A DNA stretch of 52,398 nucleotides from Bernardetia sp. (GTDB lineage Bacteria; Bacteroidota; Bacteroidia; Cytophagales; Bernardetiaceae). Made by a program: the position numbers and the translations under genes. Location of the stretch: contig NZ_JAHDIG010000030.1 in NCBI RefSeq assembly GCF_020630935.1, positions 1 to 52,398 on the forward strand. The letters run 5' to 3'. The notes beneath the pieces are model-generated. The model saw only the letters and a program-made list of their open reading frames with translations. It made no database searches and had not been told where the DNA came from. Within the stretch, counting starts at the first letter, position 1; every line of letters begins with the position of its first letter. Positions 1-8,644 of the stretch are shown in pieces.

Positions 1-803
1 AAACACAGATTTTTGAAAACTTGAGTAAAGCCTTTGGCGTGATGAAAGATGCCGTCGAAACGGGTCTAAAAGAAGAAATGATTTCTCGTTCTGGAATGAT
101 AAACAACGGAGCAAAGAAAGTCTATCGCTATCCTACGCCTGTTTTGTCGTTGGAGTTTCAGCACCTTATTGCTCGTGCGCTGGCTGCAAAAGAGGTCAAT
201 TCTTGTATGGGACGCATCGTGGCTGCTCCTACGGCTGGAGCTTCTGGTATCTTACCTGGAACGCTTTATACTTTGCAAGAAATTCATGGCATAGAAGAAC
301 AAAAAATCTTGGAAGGACTTTTAGTAGCTGCTGGAATTGCTCTAATTATTGAACAAAATGCTTCGCTCGCTGGTGCTGTGGGAGGTTGTCAAGCCGAAAC
401 GGGAAGTGCTGCTGCAATGGCTTCTGGTGCGATGGTCTATTGTTTGGGAGGAGATATAAACCAAGTTTTTGGAGCTGTGGCGATTACGATTCAGTGTATG
501 CTTGGACTGGTCTGCGACCCTGTGGCTGGCTTGGTAGAAGTACCTTGTGTGGTCAGAAACGCAAGTGCTGCTGCGATTGCATTCTCTTCGGCTCAAATTT
601 CGCTTGCTAATGTAAGTGCTGTTATTCCAGTAGATGAATGTGTGGCTGCAATGGGCGAAATAGGGCAAAGTATGGAAAGCAGATATAAAGAAACAGCTCT
701 AGGAGGTCTTGCAGCAACTGGGACAGGACAACAAATTTCGAAACGTGTCTTGATTCACGATATTGAAATGCTAGATGACGAAGACGAATCAATTACAAAT
801 TAA
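1..803 (+). CDS. sdaA: L-serine dehydratase, iron-sulfur type, alpha-domain C-terminal part (truncated by window edge)
   Basis: This is the 3' part of an iron-sulfur L-serine ammonia-lyase, which deaminates serine to pyruvate in the cytoplasm. The reading frame is open to the left edge, so the TTG at 21 is an internal codon and the true start lies outside the window. The family signature GRIVAAPTAGASGILPG is present. The cluster segment CMLGLVCDPVAGLVEVPC carries three cysteines (codons at 495, 513 and 546) of the kind that bind the [4Fe-4S] cluster. The last codons fall inside a 7-bp-periodic tract that continues into the leader of the next gene, which starts 15 bp downstream. Whether the beta domain is fused cannot be seen. 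Confidence 0.93.
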   Translation, partial: TQIFENLSKAFGVMKDAVETGLKEEMISRSGMINNGAKKVYRYPTPVLSLEFQHLIARALAAKEVNSCMGRIVAAPTAGASGILPGTLYTLQEIHGIEEQKILEGLLVAAGIALIIEQNASLAGAVGGCQAETGSAAAMASGAMVYCLGGDINQVFGAVAITIQCMLGLVCDPVAGLVEVPCVVRNASAAAIAFSSAQISLANVSAVIPVDECVAAMGEIGQSMESRYKETALGGLAATGTGQQISKRVLIHDIEMLDDEDESITN

Positions 804-812
804 ATAATTACG
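791..812 (+). repeat. Heptad-periodic tract across the serine dehydratase stop and the next leader
   Basis: Units AATTACA and AATTAAA follow each other, then a related 8-mer, ending 6 bp before the ATG at 819. The serine dehydratase stop codon (801-803) lies inside the tract. The same unit family occurs at 40820-40854 and, inverted, at 22634-22662. Confidence 0.5.
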
Positions 813-818
813 AATTGA

Positions 819-1388
819 ATGAAAAAAATATTTCACTTACCTTGTTTTTACCAACGACTTGTTTTCTCTTTTTTTATAATTTTTCTCTTTGCTTCTTTTA
901 TTCCAAAACACGCTATGCACCTTAGCATTACGGAAATGGATTTTAAAGAAAAAGGAGACATTACAGAAATTCAAATCTCTCATAAAATATTTGTAGATGA
1001 TTTGGAAAAAGCTCTTCGAAAAAATTATAAAACTGTTTTTGAAAAAGACAAACCCAATCTTTCTACCAAAACCCAACACAAGGAGGCCGAAAAGTATATG
1101 TATGAATACTTAAAAAAAGTCGTTGATTTAAAAATTAAAAATCAGAGAAAAGAAATAAATTATATCGGAGTAGAGTTTGAAGGCGATGTAGTTTGGGTGT
1201 ATGGAACAATACAAAAATCTAATTCGGAAGACAATGAAACTATTTCTATCAAAAATATGATTTTGATGGATGTATTTGATGACCAACGAAATATGCTCTA
1301 CCTTTATAAGAAAGGTGTAGAAAACAATGAGCAGAAAGAATTTCTAAATTTTACATTGGATAACCGAATTCAAACTATTAGTTTTTAA
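819..1388 (+). CDS. DUF6702 family protein
   Basis: This 189-residue protein starts with a hydrophobic segment (about residues 12-28) that looks like a signal peptide or N-terminal anchor. It then carries the pattern of the Bacteroidota DUF6702 family: MHLSITEMDF, followed by ITEIQISHKIFVDDLEKALR, an IGVEFEGD stretch and a C-terminal part with many basic and aromatic residues. The function of the family is unknown. The predicted location is periplasmic or membrane-attached. It follows the serine dehydratase gene by 15 bp on the same strand and may be co-transcribed with it, although the pair is not known to be functionally linked. Confidence 0.72.
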   Translation: MKKIFHLPCFYQRLVFSFFIIFLFASFIPKHAMHLSITEMDFKEKGDITEIQISHKIFVDDLEKALRKNYKTVFEKDKPNLSTKTQHKEAEKYMYEYLKKVVDLKIKNQRKEINYIGVEFEGDVVWVYGTIQKSNSEDNETISIKNMILMDVFDDQRNMLYLYKKGVENNEQKEFLNFTLDNRIQTISF

Positions 1389-1512
1389 GTTTTTTTAAAA
1401 AAATGACCGAAATCTAAACTTGAATTGGCTTTTTATACGATTTTGTGCTATATTTTGATTGTGAAAAAAACTTTACTACAACAGACTAACTACAAAACTG
1501 TTTATTTTTTTT

Positions 1513-2109
1513 ATGGAAGATAACAATTTACTTATCTCAGACACTACTGAAAAGTTTTCTGGAGAAGGCTATAATACAAATCCACAGGAAAGAACGGTAG
1601 CTCTTATAGATGACAAACAGTATATTGCCGAGCGTTTGGACTCTCAAATGAACTGGTACGACAGAAAAAGTAGTGAGAATAAAAAAAAATATAAACGTAT
1701 AAAAAGAGCAGAAGCTGTTATAGCAGCCCTAATTCCTGTTGTAATTACTTTTGGAGCATTTAAAATAGTACAAGAAAACGATTTAGGAGTATATCTACAA
1801 GTAGTGGCAGCTTTGGCAGGTGTGGCGTTGGTAATTATGAATAGTTTTTTAGAATTAGACGAACACTACAAACTTTGGAAAGAATATCGTGTTACTTGTG
1901 AGATGATGCGCCATGAACGTTATATGTACATGACACGTAGCGAACCTTACGATGAAGCTGATGCGTTTCCTCGCTTAGTTGAAAAAATAGAAGCAATTCT
2001 AAACTCTGAAACACAGCGTTGGAAACAAATTGACAAGAAAACAGACAAAAAACAAAAAAATCCTACCACAAAAGAAGACGAAGAAACAGAAAATAAAAAG
2101 CTTTCTTAA
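1513..2109 (+). CDS. DUF4231-like two-transmembrane protein (SLATT-type)
   Basis: This 198-residue protein has a soluble N-terminal part with the RLDSQMNWYDRKSSENKKKY segment, two transmembrane helices (about residues 66-83 and 92-111), a LWKEYR segment directly after the second helix, and a charged Lys/Glu-rich tail. This order matches DUF4231 and the wider SLATT class of two-TM proteins, which are often encoded beside nucleotide sensors and are proposed to be membrane-acting effectors in conflict systems. The gene downstream, 39 bp away, encodes a nucleoside deoxyribosyltransferase-like protein. Family assignment is by motif recognition; the effector role is inference. Confidence 0.7.
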   Translation: MEDNNLLISDTTEKFSGEGYNTNPQERTVALIDDKQYIAERLDSQMNWYDRKSSENKKKYKRIKRAEAVIAALIPVVITFGAFKIVQENDLGVYLQVVAALAGVALVIMNSFLELDEHYKLWKEYRVTCEMMRHERYMYMTRSEPYDEADAFPRLVEKIEAILNSETQRWKQIDKKTDKKQKNPTTKEDEETENKKLS

Positions 2110-2115
2110 AATCAA

Positions 2116-2143
2116 TTAGTAATTCATTTTTTTAAATTAGTAA
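2116..2143 (+). repeat. Heptad-periodic leader before the deoxyribosyltransferase-like gene
   Basis: Four consecutive 7-bp units, the first and last both TTAGTAA, end 5 bp before the ATG at 2149. The tract fills almost the whole gap after the DUF4231 gene. Confidence 0.55.
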
Positions 2144-2148
2144 TCAAA

Positions 2149-2574
2149 ATGCCAAAAGTATTTTTAGGGGGAACTGTAAATGGCTCAAAATGGAGGGATT
2201 ACGTAATGCCTCGCTTACACATAGATTATTTTGACCCTGTGGTAGAAGAATGGAACGACGAAGCCTATAAAAAAGAACTCTATGAAAGGGAACACTGCGA
2301 TTATTGTCTCTACGTCTTGACACCCAAGATGAAAGGAGTATATTCTATTGCCGAAGTAGTGGATGATTCTAATAAACGACCTAAGAAAACACTATTTTGT
2401 TTCTTGAAAAAAGATGGAGACAAAGAGTTTGATGCTGTTCAGTTGCGTTCTATGCAGGCTGTTACCAAAATGGTCGTAAATAATGGGGCAAAGCATTTTG
2501 ACACCTTAGATGAGCTGATTTCTTTTCTCAATACTGCCCCTAGAAAAATACGACATACTTCTCCTATTAAATAA
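2149..2574 (+). CDS. Nucleoside 2-deoxyribosyltransferase-like protein
   Basis: This 141-residue cytoplasmic protein resembles the nucleoside 2-deoxyribosyltransferase-like families. It shows FLGGTVNGSKWRDYVMPRL at residues 5-23, YFDPVVEEW at 27-35, and the helix GVYSIAEVVDD at 63-73 with a glutamate (E69) where the family's catalytic glutamate is expected. Known relatives cleave or transfer the N-glycosidic bond of deoxynucleosides, and related folds (TIR, SLOG) act as NAD or nucleotide-signal enzymes in immunity. Pairing with an upstream SLATT-like membrane protein suggests a sensor/effector unit, but a plain metabolic role is also possible. Confidence 0.75.
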   Translation: MPKVFLGGTVNGSKWRDYVMPRLHIDYFDPVVEEWNDEAYKKELYEREHCDYCLYVLTPKMKGVYSIAEVVDDSNKRPKKTLFCFLKKDGDKEFDAVQLRSMQAVTKMVVNNGAKHFDTLDELISFLNTAPRKIRHTSPIK

Positions 2575-2652
2575 ATTGTTTTTTGTTATTGAATATAAAT
2601 ATATTTATATTAGAATTTATTAATAAATTTACTCAAACTTAGAATAAAAAAA

Positions 2653-3132
2653 ATGAAAAATGACGATTTTTTAGATAAAGACTCTTTCTATTCAGAAGGA
2701 GGTTTTCAAGTAACCAATGCTGCTAAAAGTTTTTTGGCTACTTCAGCTTCTTGGGGGAAATTCTTGGCTATTATGGGTTTTATTGGTACAGCTCTGATGA
2801 TTTTGGGAGGTATAGCAATGATGTTTGTTGGGGCTATTAGCAATAGCTTTTCAACAGGTACAACCATGAATCCTTTTGGTGCATTCGGAGGAGTTGGGAT
2901 TGGACTATTATATCTATTTCTGGCAATTTTTTACTTTTTTCCTGCACTATATTTATATAATTTTTCTTCAAAGACCAAATCAGCTATACGAAACTCAGAT
3001 AGTTCAGAACTAGAACAAGCTTTCAAAAACTTGAAGTCAATGTTTTTATTCTTAGGAGTTACAACGATTGTATTTATAGCTCTCTATGTATTGGGTATTA
3101 TATTCGCAATGATAGCAGGAGCTTCTATGTAA
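2653..3132 (+). CDS. DUF5362 family membrane protein
   Basis: The 159-residue protein has three hydrophobic spans (about residues 36-62, 78-103 and 130-155). The second ends in a polar turn containing YNFSSKTKSAIRNSDSSELEQAFKNLK, which resembles the conserved loop of DUF5362 proteins found in Bacteroidota. Its function is unknown and its location is the inner membrane. It lies 78 bp after the preceding gene on the same strand, across an AT-rich spacer, and is followed by a clear hairpin terminator at 3160-3197. It is therefore the last gene of its transcript. It may or may not belong with the DUF4231/deoxyribosyltransferase-like pair. Confidence 0.65.
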   Translation: MKNDDFLDKDSFYSEGGFQVTNAAKSFLATSASWGKFLAIMGFIGTALMILGGIAMMFVGAISNSFSTGTTMNPFGAFGGVGIGLLYLFLAIFYFFPALYLYNFSSKTKSAIRNSDSSELEQAFKNLKSMFLFLGVTTIVFIALYVLGIIFAMIAGASM

Positions 3133-3159
3133 AGATATTTTTGATATTCATACAATAAT

Positions 3160-3197
3160 ACGTTTCTTGATTTTAAAAATTGGGAAACGTTTTTTTA
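3160..3197 (+). terminator. Rho-independent terminator after the DUF5362 gene
   Basis: Stem ACGTTTC / GAAACGT with an A/T-rich loop, followed by a run of seven T. It starts 28 bp after the stop codon. Confidence 0.75.
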
Positions 3198-3344
3198 TAA
3201 AATGTTGTTAGTGCTTGAGCTTGGAGAAGTTGAATGGATGATAAAAAAATGGCTTTGTTTTATATCAATTTTTAATAACTTTATATTTGACTTTTCCTAA
3301 ATCTAATTTCCTATTGATTTTATTCCTATCATAATTTTAAGAAA

Positions 3345-4229
3345 ATGAACGAACAAGATAAAGATTACGAAGATTATAAAAACGAGCAAGAGAAAGAGCC
3401 TAACGATTATTTAGAGGCAAACAGAAAGATGTGGAACTCGCTGACAGAAGCTCACCGAGACTCTAATTTTTATAATGTAGCGCAGTTTAAAAAAGATAGA
3501 AACTCCTTAAATTCTATCGAAATAAATGAGGTTGGAGATGTAAAAGGAAAATCACTTCTACATTTGCAATGTCATTTTGGAATGGATACGCTTTCTTGGG
3601 CAAATATGGGAGCTAAAGTTACAGGAATGGATATGTCGGATGCTTCTATTGAACTAGCAGGAGAACTTAGCCGAGAGATAGAAACACCTGCTAATTTTGT
3701 AGTTTCTGATGTATATTCACTCAGAGATAACTTAGAAGGAGAGTTTGATATTGTTTTCACCTCTTATGGTGCAATTGGTTGGTTGCCAGACCTCAATAAG
3801 TGGGCAGAAATAGTGGCAAGTTATATAAAAGAAGGTGGATTTTTCTATATGGTAGAATTTCATCCAGTAATTTATATGTATGAATGGGGAAATAATTTTG
3901 CCTTGCAGTATTCTTATTTCAACGAATCGTCTATTGTGGAGGAAGTAGAACAGTCTTATACAGGCGACAGACACAAACAAAAGCAAGTTTCTTATTCTTG
4001 GAATCACTCAGTAAGCGAAATTATAAATTCTCTGTTAGCGCAAGGCTTGCAATTAGAATTTTTCAATGAATATCCGTATAGTGTTTACAACTGCTTTCCA
4101 AATCTAAAAGAAGTAGAAAAAGGAAAGTTCCGTTTTAAGCCTCCTTATGATAAACTGCCTCATACTTTCTCATTAAAAGTTAGAAAACCATTTTCTAAGA
4201 AAAAAATCAGTGGAAGAATTGAGGTGTAA
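3345..4229 (+). CDS. Class I SAM-dependent methyltransferase
   Basis: This 294-residue cytoplasmic protein has a Rossmann-type methyltransferase core. Motif I is LLHLQCHFGMDTLSWA (residues 71-86), followed by the acidic residue of the second strand in GMDMS (D96) and a post-motif strand FDIVFTSYGAIGWLPDL. The N-terminal 25 residues are very acidic and probably disordered. The overall pattern (EANRKMWNSLTEAH, then HLQCHFGMDTLSWA) is a common Bacteroidota and Firmicutes family usually annotated only as methyltransferase; the substrate is unknown. It is a stand-alone gene with terminator-like structure upstream and a 352-bp spacer downstream. A TATATTTG element at 3282-3289 could be its -7 box, though the nearest upstream TTTG is 24 bp away. 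Confidence 0.85.
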   Translation: MNEQDKDYEDYKNEQEKEPNDYLEANRKMWNSLTEAHRDSNFYNVAQFKKDRNSLNSIEINEVGDVKGKSLLHLQCHFGMDTLSWANMGAKVTGMDMSDASIELAGELSREIETPANFVVSDVYSLRDNLEGEFDIVFTSYGAIGWLPDLNKWAEIVASYIKEGGFFYMVEFHPVIYMYEWGNNFALQYSYFNESSIVEEVEQSYTGDRHKQKQVSYSWNHSVSEIINSLLAQGLQLEFFNEYPYSVYNCFPNLKEVEKGKFRFKPPYDKLPHTFSLKVRKPFSKKKISGRIEV

Positions 4230-4581
4230 TAGTATTTTCTGCAAGTAATCATGTAGGTCAAATGACTTACCTTTGACTGTATAAGTATAGTTTTTTTAGA
4301 GGTTATGGCAATCTATTATCTCACAAAGAATTATGTGAAAAAGTATATCAAAAATTTGGAAAAATAAAATTGTTGTCCACGCAAATTAGGCAAATAATAA
4401 AAAATAGGTAACTTTGCTGCAAAGAACTACACATTTTTTATGAGTATTACAACCTTATTTAATAAAACAGTCTAACATTTTTTTGTATTTGTACGTTAGG
4501 CAAATCAAAATATATCCATCCTGTACTACTTTTTTTGTCTAGTATATATAGTATAATTTTAGAATAAGAATAGTCAAATTT
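4230..4581. other. Non-coding spacer upstream of topA
   Basis: No credible gene is visible on either strand. The stretch is AT-rich and contains one promoter candidate for topA at 4386-4416. No hairpin terminator is obvious after the methyltransferase gene. Confidence 0.6.
4386..4416 (+). promoter_or_regulatory. Candidate Bacteroidota promoter for topA
   Basis: TTAG, 19 bp, then TAACTTTG. The -7 box fits TAnnTTTG and the -33 box is one base off TTTG. It would give a leader of about 160 nt. Confidence 0.4.
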
Positions 4582-7044
4582 ATGTCAAAAAATCTCGTCA
4601 TAGTAGAATCTCCAGCCAAAGCAAAGACCATTGAAAATTATCTTGGAAAAGACTTTACCGTTACTTCTAGTTTCGGACATGTGCGTGATTTGCCAAAATC
4701 TAATGATGCTATCGATATTGAAAATAATTTCAATCCAACCTATGTCATTTCTAAAGATAAAGAAGATGTAATTCGTTCGCTTCGCAAACTTGCCAAAAAT
4801 GCAGAAACAGTTTGGCTCGCAACGGATGATGACCGAGAAGGAGAAGCTATTTCGTGGCATTTAAAGGAGGCTTTAGAGCTTGACAAAAAAGATACAAAGC
4901 GTATTATTTTTAGAGAAATTACAAAATCGGCTATTCTAAATGCTATTCAAAATCCAAGAACGATAGACGATGATTTGGTAAATGCTCAACAAGCTAGACG
5001 TATTTTGGACAGGTTAGTAGGTTTTGAACTTTCTCCAGTACTTTGGAAAAAAGTAAAATACGGGCTTTCGGCAGGACGTGTGCAGTCGGCTGCTGTGCGT
5101 GTGGTGGTAGAAAGAGAAAGAGAAATTGATGCCTTCAACGCCAATAGTTTTTATAAAATAGATGCTATTTTTGATGTAGAAAATGGAAAAAAGCTAAATG
5201 CAGAACTGGTTAAGCGTTTGAGTGAAAAAACATTGGCGCAGCAGTTTTTGGAAAACTGTGTGGCTGCTACTTTCAAAATTGAGGATTTAGAGAAAAAACC
5301 AGCCAAAAAATCACCAGCTCCTCCATTTACTACTTCAACCTTGCAACAAGAAGCCAGTAGAAAATTAGGTTTTTCGGTTTCACAAACAATGATGATAGCA
5401 CAAAGGCTCTATGAAGCAGGTCATATTTCATATATGCGTACCGATTCGGTTAATCTTTCAGTAGAGGCTCGCCAAAATGCAGAAAATGAAATTAAGGCTT
5501 CTTACGGAGCAGAGTATTCGAAAAATCGTGTGTACAAGACCAAATCAAACTCTGCACAAGAAGCACACGAAGCTATTCGTCCTACTAATTTTGCCAATCG
5601 TCAGCCTGTTTCAGATGGGCAGCAGCAACGACTGTATGAACTAATTTGGAAACGTGCTATTGCTTCTCAAATGTCGGATGCAAAGCTAGAGCGTACTATC
5701 GTTACGATAGGCATTACAAAAGAAGGAAAAAAAATACAAGAAACACTCAAAGCAACAGGCGAAATTATCAAGTTTGAAGGATTTTTAAAAGTATATTTAG
5801 AATCTAAAGACGATGAGGAAGATGAGGAAAACAGCGAAACAAAAGGTGTTTTGCCTCCTTTAAAAGTCGGACAAGAGCTAGATTTAGAGCAAATGACAGC
5901 CACAGAACGCTTTACTCGTCCAAAACCTCGTTATACAGAAGCCTCGTTAGTAAAAGAATTGGAAGAGAAAGGAATTGGTCGTCCTTCTACGTATGCTCCA
6001 ACTATTTCAACTATCCAAAAAAGAGAGTATGTTGTCAAAGAATCAAGAGATGGTGTTCAGAGGAAATATTCTGTCTTGACACTTAAAAGCGACAAAATAT
6101 CTGACAAAACAAAAACAGAAACAACTGGAGCAGAAAAAAATAAACTATTTCCTACCAATATGGGAATGGTAGTCAATGATTTTTTAGTGGGTAACTTTCC
6201 AAATATTGTTGACCTCACTTTTACAGCACAAGTAGAAGAGCAATTCGATAAAATTGCTGATGGAAATTTAGATTGGGAAAAAATGCTCAAATCTTTCTAT
6301 GGAGAGTTTCATCCTCAAGTAGAAAAGGTTGGAAAAGATGGAGAGTATGCCAGCACAGCAAGAGAACTAGGCAAAGACCCAAAAACAGGTAGAGTAATAC
6401 AGGCAAGAATGGGGCGTTATGGCGCACTCGTTGAAAAACTACCACTAGACCCAGATGACAAGGAACAAAAACCAGAATTTGCATCGCTTCTGAAAGGGCA
6501 ATATTTAGATAAAATTACGTTAGAAGATGCCTTAGAACTTTTCAAACTGCCTCGTGATGTAGGAATGTTTGAGAATAAAAAAGTGGTAGCTGCTATTGGG
6601 CGTTTTGGTCCTTATATTCGCCACGATGGAAAGTTTGTTTCTATACCAAAGGAAGAAGATCCACTTACCATAAATGAAGAACGAGCTATCGAACTCATCA
6701 AGGAAAAACGAGAAAAAGATGCTAAAAAAATCATTAAAGTTTTTCCAGAAAATGAAGAAGTTCGTGTCTTGAACGGACGTTGGGGACCTTATATCGCTGT
6801 GGGTAAGCAAAATGTAAAAATTCCGAAAGACTTAGATATTGAACCTAAAGATTTGACTTTAGAAAAGTGTTTGGAACTTGCTGAAGCTGCACCAGAGAAA
6901 AAAGGAGGTAGATATGTAAAGAAAACAGCGGCGAAGAAAGCTCCTGCTGCTAAAAAGGCAACAGCAAAGAAAACAACAGCTAAAAAAGCCACTACAACCA
7001 AAAAAACAACAACTAAGAAAGCTACAAAGAAAAAGTCAGATTGA
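4582..7044 (+). CDS. topA: DNA topoisomerase I (type IA)
   Basis: This 820-residue enzyme relaxes negatively supercoiled DNA by single-strand passage. The TOPRIM domain starts at the N-terminus with VIVESPAKAKT and contains the metal-binding DDDREGE (residues 82-88). SAGRVQSAAVR follows, and the active-site tyrosine lies in GHISYMRTDS (Y284). AHEAIRPT and GRPSTYAPTI belong to the topoisomerase core. The C-terminus has GRFGPYIRHDGKFVSIP and GRWGPYIAVGKQNVKIP, which are topoisomerase C-terminal repeats, instead of the cysteine zinc fingers of the E. coli enzyme. It ends in a Lys/Ala/Thr-rich tail of about 40 residues that probably binds DNA backbone. A family A element and then a terminator follow the gene. 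Confidence 0.98.
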   Translation: MSKNLVIVESPAKAKTIENYLGKDFTVTSSFGHVRDLPKSNDAIDIENNFNPTYVISKDKEDVIRSLRKLAKNAETVWLATDDDREGEAISWHLKEALELDKKDTKRIIFREITKSAILNAIQNPRTIDDDLVNAQQARRILDRLVGFELSPVLWKKVKYGLSAGRVQSAAVRVVVEREREIDAFNANSFYKIDAIFDVENGKKLNAELVKRLSEKTLAQQFLENCVAATFKIEDLEKKPAKKSPAPPFTTSTLQQEASRKLGFSVSQTMMIAQRLYEAGHISYMRTDSVNLSVEARQNAENEIKASYGAEYSKNRVYKTKSNSAQEAHEAIRPTNFANRQPVSDGQQQRLYELIWKRAIASQMSDAKLERTIVTIGITKEGKKIQETLKATGEIIKFEGFLKVYLESKDDEEDEENSETKGVLPPLKVGQELDLEQMTATERFTRPKPRYTEASLVKELEEKGIGRPSTYAPTISTIQKREYVVKESRDGVQRKYSVLTLKSDKISDKTKTETTGAEKNKLFPTNMGMVVNDFLVGNFPNIVDLTFTAQVEEQFDKIADGNLDWEKMLKSFYGEFHPQVEKVGKDGEYASTARELGKDPKTGRVIQARMGRYGALVEKLPLDPDDKEQKPEFASLLKGQYLDKITLEDALELFKLPRDVGMFENKKVVAAIGRFGPYIRHDGKFVSIPKEEDPLTINEERAIELIKEKREKDAKKIIKVFPENEEVRVLNGRWGPYIAVGKQNVKIPKDLDIEPKDLTLEKCLELAEAAPEKKGGRYVKKTAAKKAPAAKKATAKKTTAKKATTTKKTTTKKATKKKSD

Positions 7045-7071
7045 TACAGTAGATATAATATCTGATTTTTC

Positions 7072-7192
7072 TAGAGTACTGGACATGAGATAAAAAGTTG
7101 TTGGTGTCGCTACGCTAAAACACCAACAAACGGTGTTTTTTCTCTGTTCTGTGACTCACAGAACAGCAAATATATTGATGTCCAGTACTCTA
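7072..7192. mobile_element. Cloverleaf repeat family A, copy 1
   Basis: This 121-bp element is bounded by a perfect 15-bp terminal inverted repeat, TAGAGTACTGGACAT / ATGTCCAGTACTCTA. Inside are two hairpins: GTTGGTGT / ACACCAAC and CTGTTCTGTG / CACAGAACAG with a 3-nt loop. Copies 2 and 3 are at 10066-10188 and 45657-45779. It sits between the topA stop codon and its terminator. The ends start and finish with TA, compatible with a TA target, but no transposase is nearby. Confidence 0.9.
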
Positions 7193-7216
7193 TGATTTTT
7201 CTTATTAGAAATATTG

Positions 7217-7256
7217 AAACCACCTTCATCAAAAAGCGAATGAAAGGTGGTTTTTT
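7217..7256 (+). terminator. Rho-independent terminator for topA
   Basis: Stem AAACCACCTT / AAGGTGGTTT with a loop of about 16 nt and a T run. It lies beyond the family A element, so the element is transcribed as part of the topA 3' UTR. Confidence 0.75.
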
Positions 7257-7332
7257 AGATTATTTTTGTAAAAATAGAATTTTATAACTATTTTTTTGAA
7301 GTATTTTTATGTAAACCTATCTTTAAAATGAG

Positions 7333-7340
7333 TATCTTTG
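7333..7340 (+). promoter_or_regulatory. Candidate -7 promoter box
   Basis: TATCTTTG fits the TAnnTTTG box and lies 22 bp before the ATG at 7363. No good -33 TTTG is seen at the expected distance. Confidence 0.35.
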
Positions 7341-7362
7341 ATTAGAATAAATAACTCTAAGT

Positions 7363-7881
7363 ATGAAAAAAACAAAACAATTCTATTTTCTAGCAGCCAC
7401 CTTCATTATTTCAATGTGCTTTTCATTTGTGATAAAGAATAATTTTGATACAGTTATTCCCATAGACGAAAATCAGCTTATTGAGCTTACCAAAAAGGAG
7501 AGCGATTCTCTGCATATCATAAATTTTTGGGCTACTTGGTGCGCTCCTTGTGTGCGTGAATTACCTCATTTTAATGAAGCTAACAAAAAATACAATGACC
7601 AAATTTCTATGAATCTTGTCAGTATGGATTTTGACAACCAATTAGAGAAACGAGTTATTCCATTTTTTCAGCGAAAAAACTTTTCAGAGTATGCAATGGA
7701 TAAGTACTTGATTACGTCTATGAAATATGACGACTGGATGCCCAAAATAGATAAAAACTGGTCAGGCTCTATACCAGCCACGCTTTTTTACAACAAAACT
7801 AAAAATGTTTATCACTTCCATGAAGGCGATTTCAATGAAGAAGAACTCTTTCATACTATTGATTCGCTTTTGGCGTTGTGA
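7363..7881 (+). CDS. TlpA/ResA-like thiol-disulfide oxidoreductase
   Basis: This 172-residue protein has an N-terminal hydrophobic anchor or signal (residues 8-26), then a thioredoxin fold starting at HIINFWATWCAPC, with the redox pair C60 and C63 in the WCAPC motif. A second family feature is the cis-proline region SIPATLFY. The layout matches membrane-anchored TlpA/ResA proteins, which reduce disulfides in the periplasm, often for cytochrome c maturation; no cytochrome gene is near. Its partner gene downstream (start at 7944) is also thioredoxin-like, so the two probably form a small redox unit. Confidence 0.87.
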   Translation: MKKTKQFYFLAATFIISMCFSFVIKNNFDTVIPIDENQLIELTKKESDSLHIINFWATWCAPCVRELPHFNEANKKYNDQISMNLVSMDFDNQLEKRVIPFFQRKNFSEYAMDKYLITSMKYDDWMPKIDKNWSGSIPATLFYNKTKNVYHFHEGDFNEEELFHTIDSLLAL

Positions 7882-7943
7882 TAAGAAAAGTTTTAATTTC
7901 TATATTTCAAATTTTATTCAATTCTCAAATTTCTATTTTTATT

Positions 7944-8567
7944 ATGAATTATAACAAGTTTTTTACTTCTATTTCTGTGTTAGTAGCTATGTTGGTGGTT
8001 GTCTTATTTGCTGCTGCTACCGATGAAAATGGATACGCTGTTGGTGATGAGGCAACAGATTTCAATTTGAAAAATATTGATGGCAAAATGGTTTCACTAG
8101 CTAGTATGAAAGATGCTAAAGGCTATATTGTTACTTTTACGTGTAACCACTGTCCGTATGCAAAACTTTATGAAGACCGTCTAATAGAACTTCATAACCA
8201 GTTTGCAGAGCAGGGCTATCCAGTAGTGGCTATTAATCCAAATGTTTTGACACAAGAAGATGACACTTACGAAAAAATGATTGAGCGTGCTGCAGAGAAA
8301 GAGTTTCCTTTCGTATATCTTGCAGACGAAGACCAAAATATTACCAAAACGTATGGTGCTACAAAAACTCCACACGTTTACGTATTGAGCAAAAATGATG
8401 GTAAGCTAAAAGTAGAATACATTGGAGCTATCGACGACAATGCAAAAAGTGCAGAAGAAGCAGAAGAAATGTATGTAGAGAATGCTGTAAATGCTCTTTT
8501 GGCTGGTAAAAAAGTAAAAAAGAAAGAAGCCAAAGCAGTAGGCTGTTCTATCAAATGGAAAAAATAA
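7944..8567 (+). CDS. Secreted thioredoxin/AhpC-TSA-fold protein
   Basis: From the ATG at 7944 the protein has 207 residues; the longer reading from a GTG at 7878 would place 22 residues before a normal signal peptide, so 7944 is preferred. A signal peptide of about 27 residues ends near FAAATDENG. The redoxin domain starts YAVGDEATDFNLKNIDG and holds TFTCNHCPYAK with a CxxC pair (C67, C70). The cis-proline region reads KTPHVYVLS. The C-terminus is lysine-rich and ends CSIKWKK. Members of this family are annotated as thioredoxin-family or redoxin proteins of unknown substrate. It follows the TlpA-like gene closely and ends at a strong shared terminator. Confidence 0.85.
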   Translation: MNYNKFFTSISVLVAMLVVVLFAAATDENGYAVGDEATDFNLKNIDGKMVSLASMKDAKGYIVTFTCNHCPYAKLYEDRLIELHNQFAEQGYPVVAINPNVLTQEDDTYEKMIERAAEKEFPFVYLADEDQNITKTYGATKTPHVYVLSKNDGKLKVEYIGAIDDNAKSAEEAEEMYVENAVNALLAGKKVKKKEAKAVGCSIKWKK

Positions 8568-8588
8568 TTGCTTGATAGAAACGTAAAA

Positions 8589-8623
8589 AAAGCGACGTTC
8601 TACTGTAGAATGTCGCTTTTTTA
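8589..8623. terminator. Bidirectional terminator between convergent genes
   Basis: Stem AGCGAC-TTCTAC / GTAGAA-GTCGCT flanked by A and T runs. It serves the redoxin gene (+) and probably the repeat protein gene (-) ending at 8645. Confidence 0.8.
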
Positions 8624-8644
8624 TTTTATTAAGTAATTTTCAAT

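Noticed and set aside
6901-7041. Separate histone-H1-like gene in the Lys/Ala-rich region
   Set aside because: It is in frame with and continuous with topA; such basic tails are common on topoisomerase I.
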